Under the pieces are notes generated by a model. That model did not search any database and was not told the origin of the DNA. It worked only from the letters and a program-made list of their open reading frames with translations. A stretch of 64,000 bases of DNA from JBJYIN01 sp046237015 (lineage in GTDB: Bacteria; Pseudomonadota; Gammaproteobacteria; Enterobacterales; Enterobacteriaceae): positions 62,001 through 126,000 of the forward strand of contig NZ_JBJYIN010000013.1 in NCBI RefSeq assembly GCF_046237015.1, given 5' to 3'. Below, piece by piece: positions 62,232-64,000 of the stretch (positions are counted from its first letter, which is position 1; each line of letters starts with the position of its first letter). The position numbers and the translations under genes were made by a program.

Positions 62232-64000
62232 TCATGCCGATTGCCCTTGAGAAATGTTCGCGTGTGGCGTGACCGTCGGATAGTAGCCTTCGTTGTTTTT
62301 GGCTTTGTGTTTCAACCCATCCGGAACTTGGTAGAGTGGCCCCAGCGATGATAATGGTTGGGCCATTTCCAGATAACGCGTACTGCCAAGTGTATCTAGG
62401 TAACGACATGCGCCCCCATGAAATGGTGGGAAACCTAGCCCATATACCAACGCCATATCCGCCTCAGCAGGACTATCAACGATGCCTTCTTCCAGACAAC
62501 GAGCCACTTCGTTCATCATTGGAATCATCATCCGGGCAATGATTTCTTCTGTACTAAAGGGGGTCTTCGGCTGGCTGATGGGAGACAATAAGGCAACCGT
62601 GTTTTCGTCAAACTCTTTTCGTTGCTTCCCTTTACCATCTGTTTGATAACGATAAAAACCGTGGCCATTTTTTTGACCGAATCGTTGATGCTCGAACAGG
62701 ACGTCAATAGCATCCTGATAATCTTTTGCCATCCGCTCCGGAAATGCCTGAGACATCACCGTTTGAGCATGGTGAGCCGTATCAATGCCGACGACATCTA
62801 GCAAATAGGCGGGGCCCATTGGCCAGCCGAATTGTTTTTCCATGACGCTATCAATGTCACGGAAATCTGCACCGTCACGTATCAGTAAACTGAATGCTGC
62901 AAAATAAGGGAACAATACACGGTTAACAAAGAAGCCAGGGCAATCGTTGACGACAATAGGCGTTTTCCCCATGTTACTGGCATAAGCCACCACGCGAGCG
63001 ATCGTTTTTTCGTCCGTTTGCGGGCCGCGAATGATTTCAACCAACGGCATGCGGTGAACTGGGTTAAAGAAGTGCATGCCGCAAAAGTTTTGGGGCCGCT
63101 TTAACGAGGTCGCCAAGTGGGTTATGGGGATGGTTGATGTATTAGAAACCAGCACGGTATCTGTACTGATGTGGAATTCTGTTTCGGCCAGTACAGCAGC
63201 CTTTATCTTCGGGTTTTCAACAACGGCCTCAACGACGATATCCATTCGCTCAAAACCAACATAATCCAGAGTAGGATGAATATTGGCGAGTATTCGTGCC
63301 ATTTTCATACCATCCAATTTGCCGCGCTCGAGTTGTTTATTTAACAACTTTGCGGCTTCGTTCATACCGAGTTCGAGTGGTTTTTCATTGATATCTTTCA
63401 TGAAAATCGAGATACCTTTATAGGCGGACTGATAAGCTATCCCTCCTCCCATTATTCCTGCCCCCAATACGGCCGCTTGCTTCGGCGGCGGCAGATGACT
63501 GGCAAGTTTCTTCGCTTTACCTTTTACATACTGATCGTTAAGGAAAATACCGACGAGCGCACGAGCGGCATCTGAGCGAGCCAATGAGACAAAGTCTTGT
63601 GTCTCAAGTTGCAGGGCCGCATTACGTTGCATGAATGCGGCGGCTTCGATCGTTTTTACTGCTGTCATTGGCGCGGGATAATGTTTGCCCGCCGTTTGCA
63701 AAACCATTGCTTTCGCCGTAACGAAACTCATCCCAGCTTCAATTTTGCTCAATTTCAGTGCTTCAAGCTTGGGGCGGCGATAGGCTTGCCAATCGAGATC
63801 GCCTCCAATAGCCTGCTGCAATGTTTTCAATGAGGCGCTAGTCAATTTGTCTTCTGCAACAACCGCATGTACCAGACCTAATTTCAATGCTTCTTGTGCG
63901 CTAATGTCTTTTCCCGCGGCGATGATTTCTAATGCACAATCGGCGCCTAACAGGCGCGGCAAACGTACTGTACCGCCAAAGCCGGGCATAATGCCCAACC
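62232..64000 (-). CDS. fadB: Fatty acid oxidation complex alpha subunit FadB (5' truncated by window end)
   Basis: FadB holds enoyl-CoA hydratase and 3-hydroxyacyl-CoA dehydrogenase activities of beta-oxidation. The window contains about the C-terminal 589 of roughly 730 residues; the frame runs off the right edge within the hydratase domain (GIMPGFGGTVRLPRLLGADC). The dehydrogenase domain shows AVLGAGIMGGGIAYQSA for NAD, SNTSTIPITHLA, CGMHFFNPVHRMPLVEII with the catalytic His, and VNDCPGFFVNRVLFPYF. It is followed by fadA in the same operon; the FadR site would be outside the window. Confidence 0.97.
   Translation of the reverse strand, partial: LGIMPGFGGTVRLPRLLGADCALEIIAAGKDISAQEALKLGLVHAVVAEDKLTSASLKTLQQAIGGDLDWQAYRRPKLEALKLSKIEAGMSFVTAKAMVLQTAGKHYPAPMTAVKTIEAAAFMQRNAALQLETQDFVSLARSDAARALVGIFLNDQYVKGKAKKLASHLPPPKQAAVLGAGIMGGGIAYQSAYKGISIFMKDINEKPLELGMNEAAKLLNKQLERGKLDGMKMARILANIHPTLDYVGFERMDIVVEAVVENPKIKAAVLAETEFHISTDTVLVSNTSTIPITHLATSLKRPQNFCGMHFFNPVHRMPLVEIIRGPQTDEKTIARVVAYASNMGKTPIVVNDCPGFFVNRVLFPYFAAFSLLIRDGADFRDIDSVMEKQFGWPMGPAYLLDVVGIDTAHHAQTVMSQAFPERMAKDYQDAIDVLFEHQRFGQKNGHGFYRYQTDGKGKQRKEFDENTVALLSPISQPKTPFSTEEIIARMMIPMMNEVARCLEEGIVDSPAEADMALVYGLGFPPFHGGACRYLDTLGSTRYLEMAQPLSSLGPLYQVPDGLKHKAKNNEGYYPTVTPHANISQGQSA

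Noticed and set aside
62221..62409. Longer form of FadA
   Set aside because: The extra N-terminal residues overlap fadB in another frame and have no family match.

Overview
The window is an ordinary-coverage chromosome segment of an enterobacterium. The gene content and order (waa/hldD core-LPS block, envC-yibQ, secB-gpsA-cysE, metR/metE, udp, ppc-argECBH, rmuC, ubiE-ubiJ-ubiB-tatABC, tatD-hemB-rfaH, ubiD-fre, fadBA) and the many 127-bp ERIC repeats point to Enterobacterales. A rhamnose-type ABC importer, the Pseudomonas-type HemB and the mix of gene neighbourhoods fit the soft-rot genus Pectobacterium or a close relative best; this assignment is an inference from content, not from a search.

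Layout. 1-3052: the 3' part of a sugar ABC importer operon (ATPase plus two permeases). 3184-3468: a broken IS5-family transposase. 3545-11788: a leftward LPS core operon, waaQ-waaG-waaP followed by a visibly AT-rich outer-core module (phosphoethanolamine transferase, GT8, WaaZ-like protein, two further glycosyltransferases), led by a JUMPStart/ops element that is the target of RfaH, whose gene is also in this window (56889-57377). 11938-12249: a relic of a Doc toxin gene. 12288-16559: hldD-waaF-waaC-waaL, also leftward. 16669-21030: a DUF2207 membrane protein, yibQ and envC. 21379-26297: yibN, secB, gpsA, cysE, a lipoprotein and pagP, with two candidate micro-ORFs. 26543-30652: yigM, metR and metE with MetJ-type operator. 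30712-31399: a cluster of ERIC elements, one grossly expanded by ten extra hairpins. 31407-33415: a chemoreceptor with a textbook sigma-28 promoter. 33505-40698: ysgA, udp, a tyrosine phosphatase, and an hscC / J-domain-TPR / DUF1266 chaperone operon. 40770-48340: ppc and the divergent argE / argCBH genes with two ARG boxes. 48560-59824: rmuC, ubiE-ubiJ-ubiB-tatABC, tatD-hemB, rfaH, ubiD-fre. 59897-64000: a secreted alpha/beta hydrolase, an ERIC element, and fadA-fadB (fadB runs off the end).

How parts work together. The heptosyltransferases WaaC/F/Q, HldD, kinase WaaP, glucosyltransferase WaaG and ligase WaaL build the LPS core; the AT-rich module probably supplies strain-specific outer-core decoration; PagP further modifies lipid A. 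RfaH would bind at the ops element to let polymerase read through the long waaQ operon. UbiE, UbiJ, UbiB and UbiD serve ubiquinone synthesis, TatABC folded-protein export, and FadBA fatty acid beta-oxidation. No tRNA, rRNA, CRISPR array, intact insertion sequence or prophage was seen.
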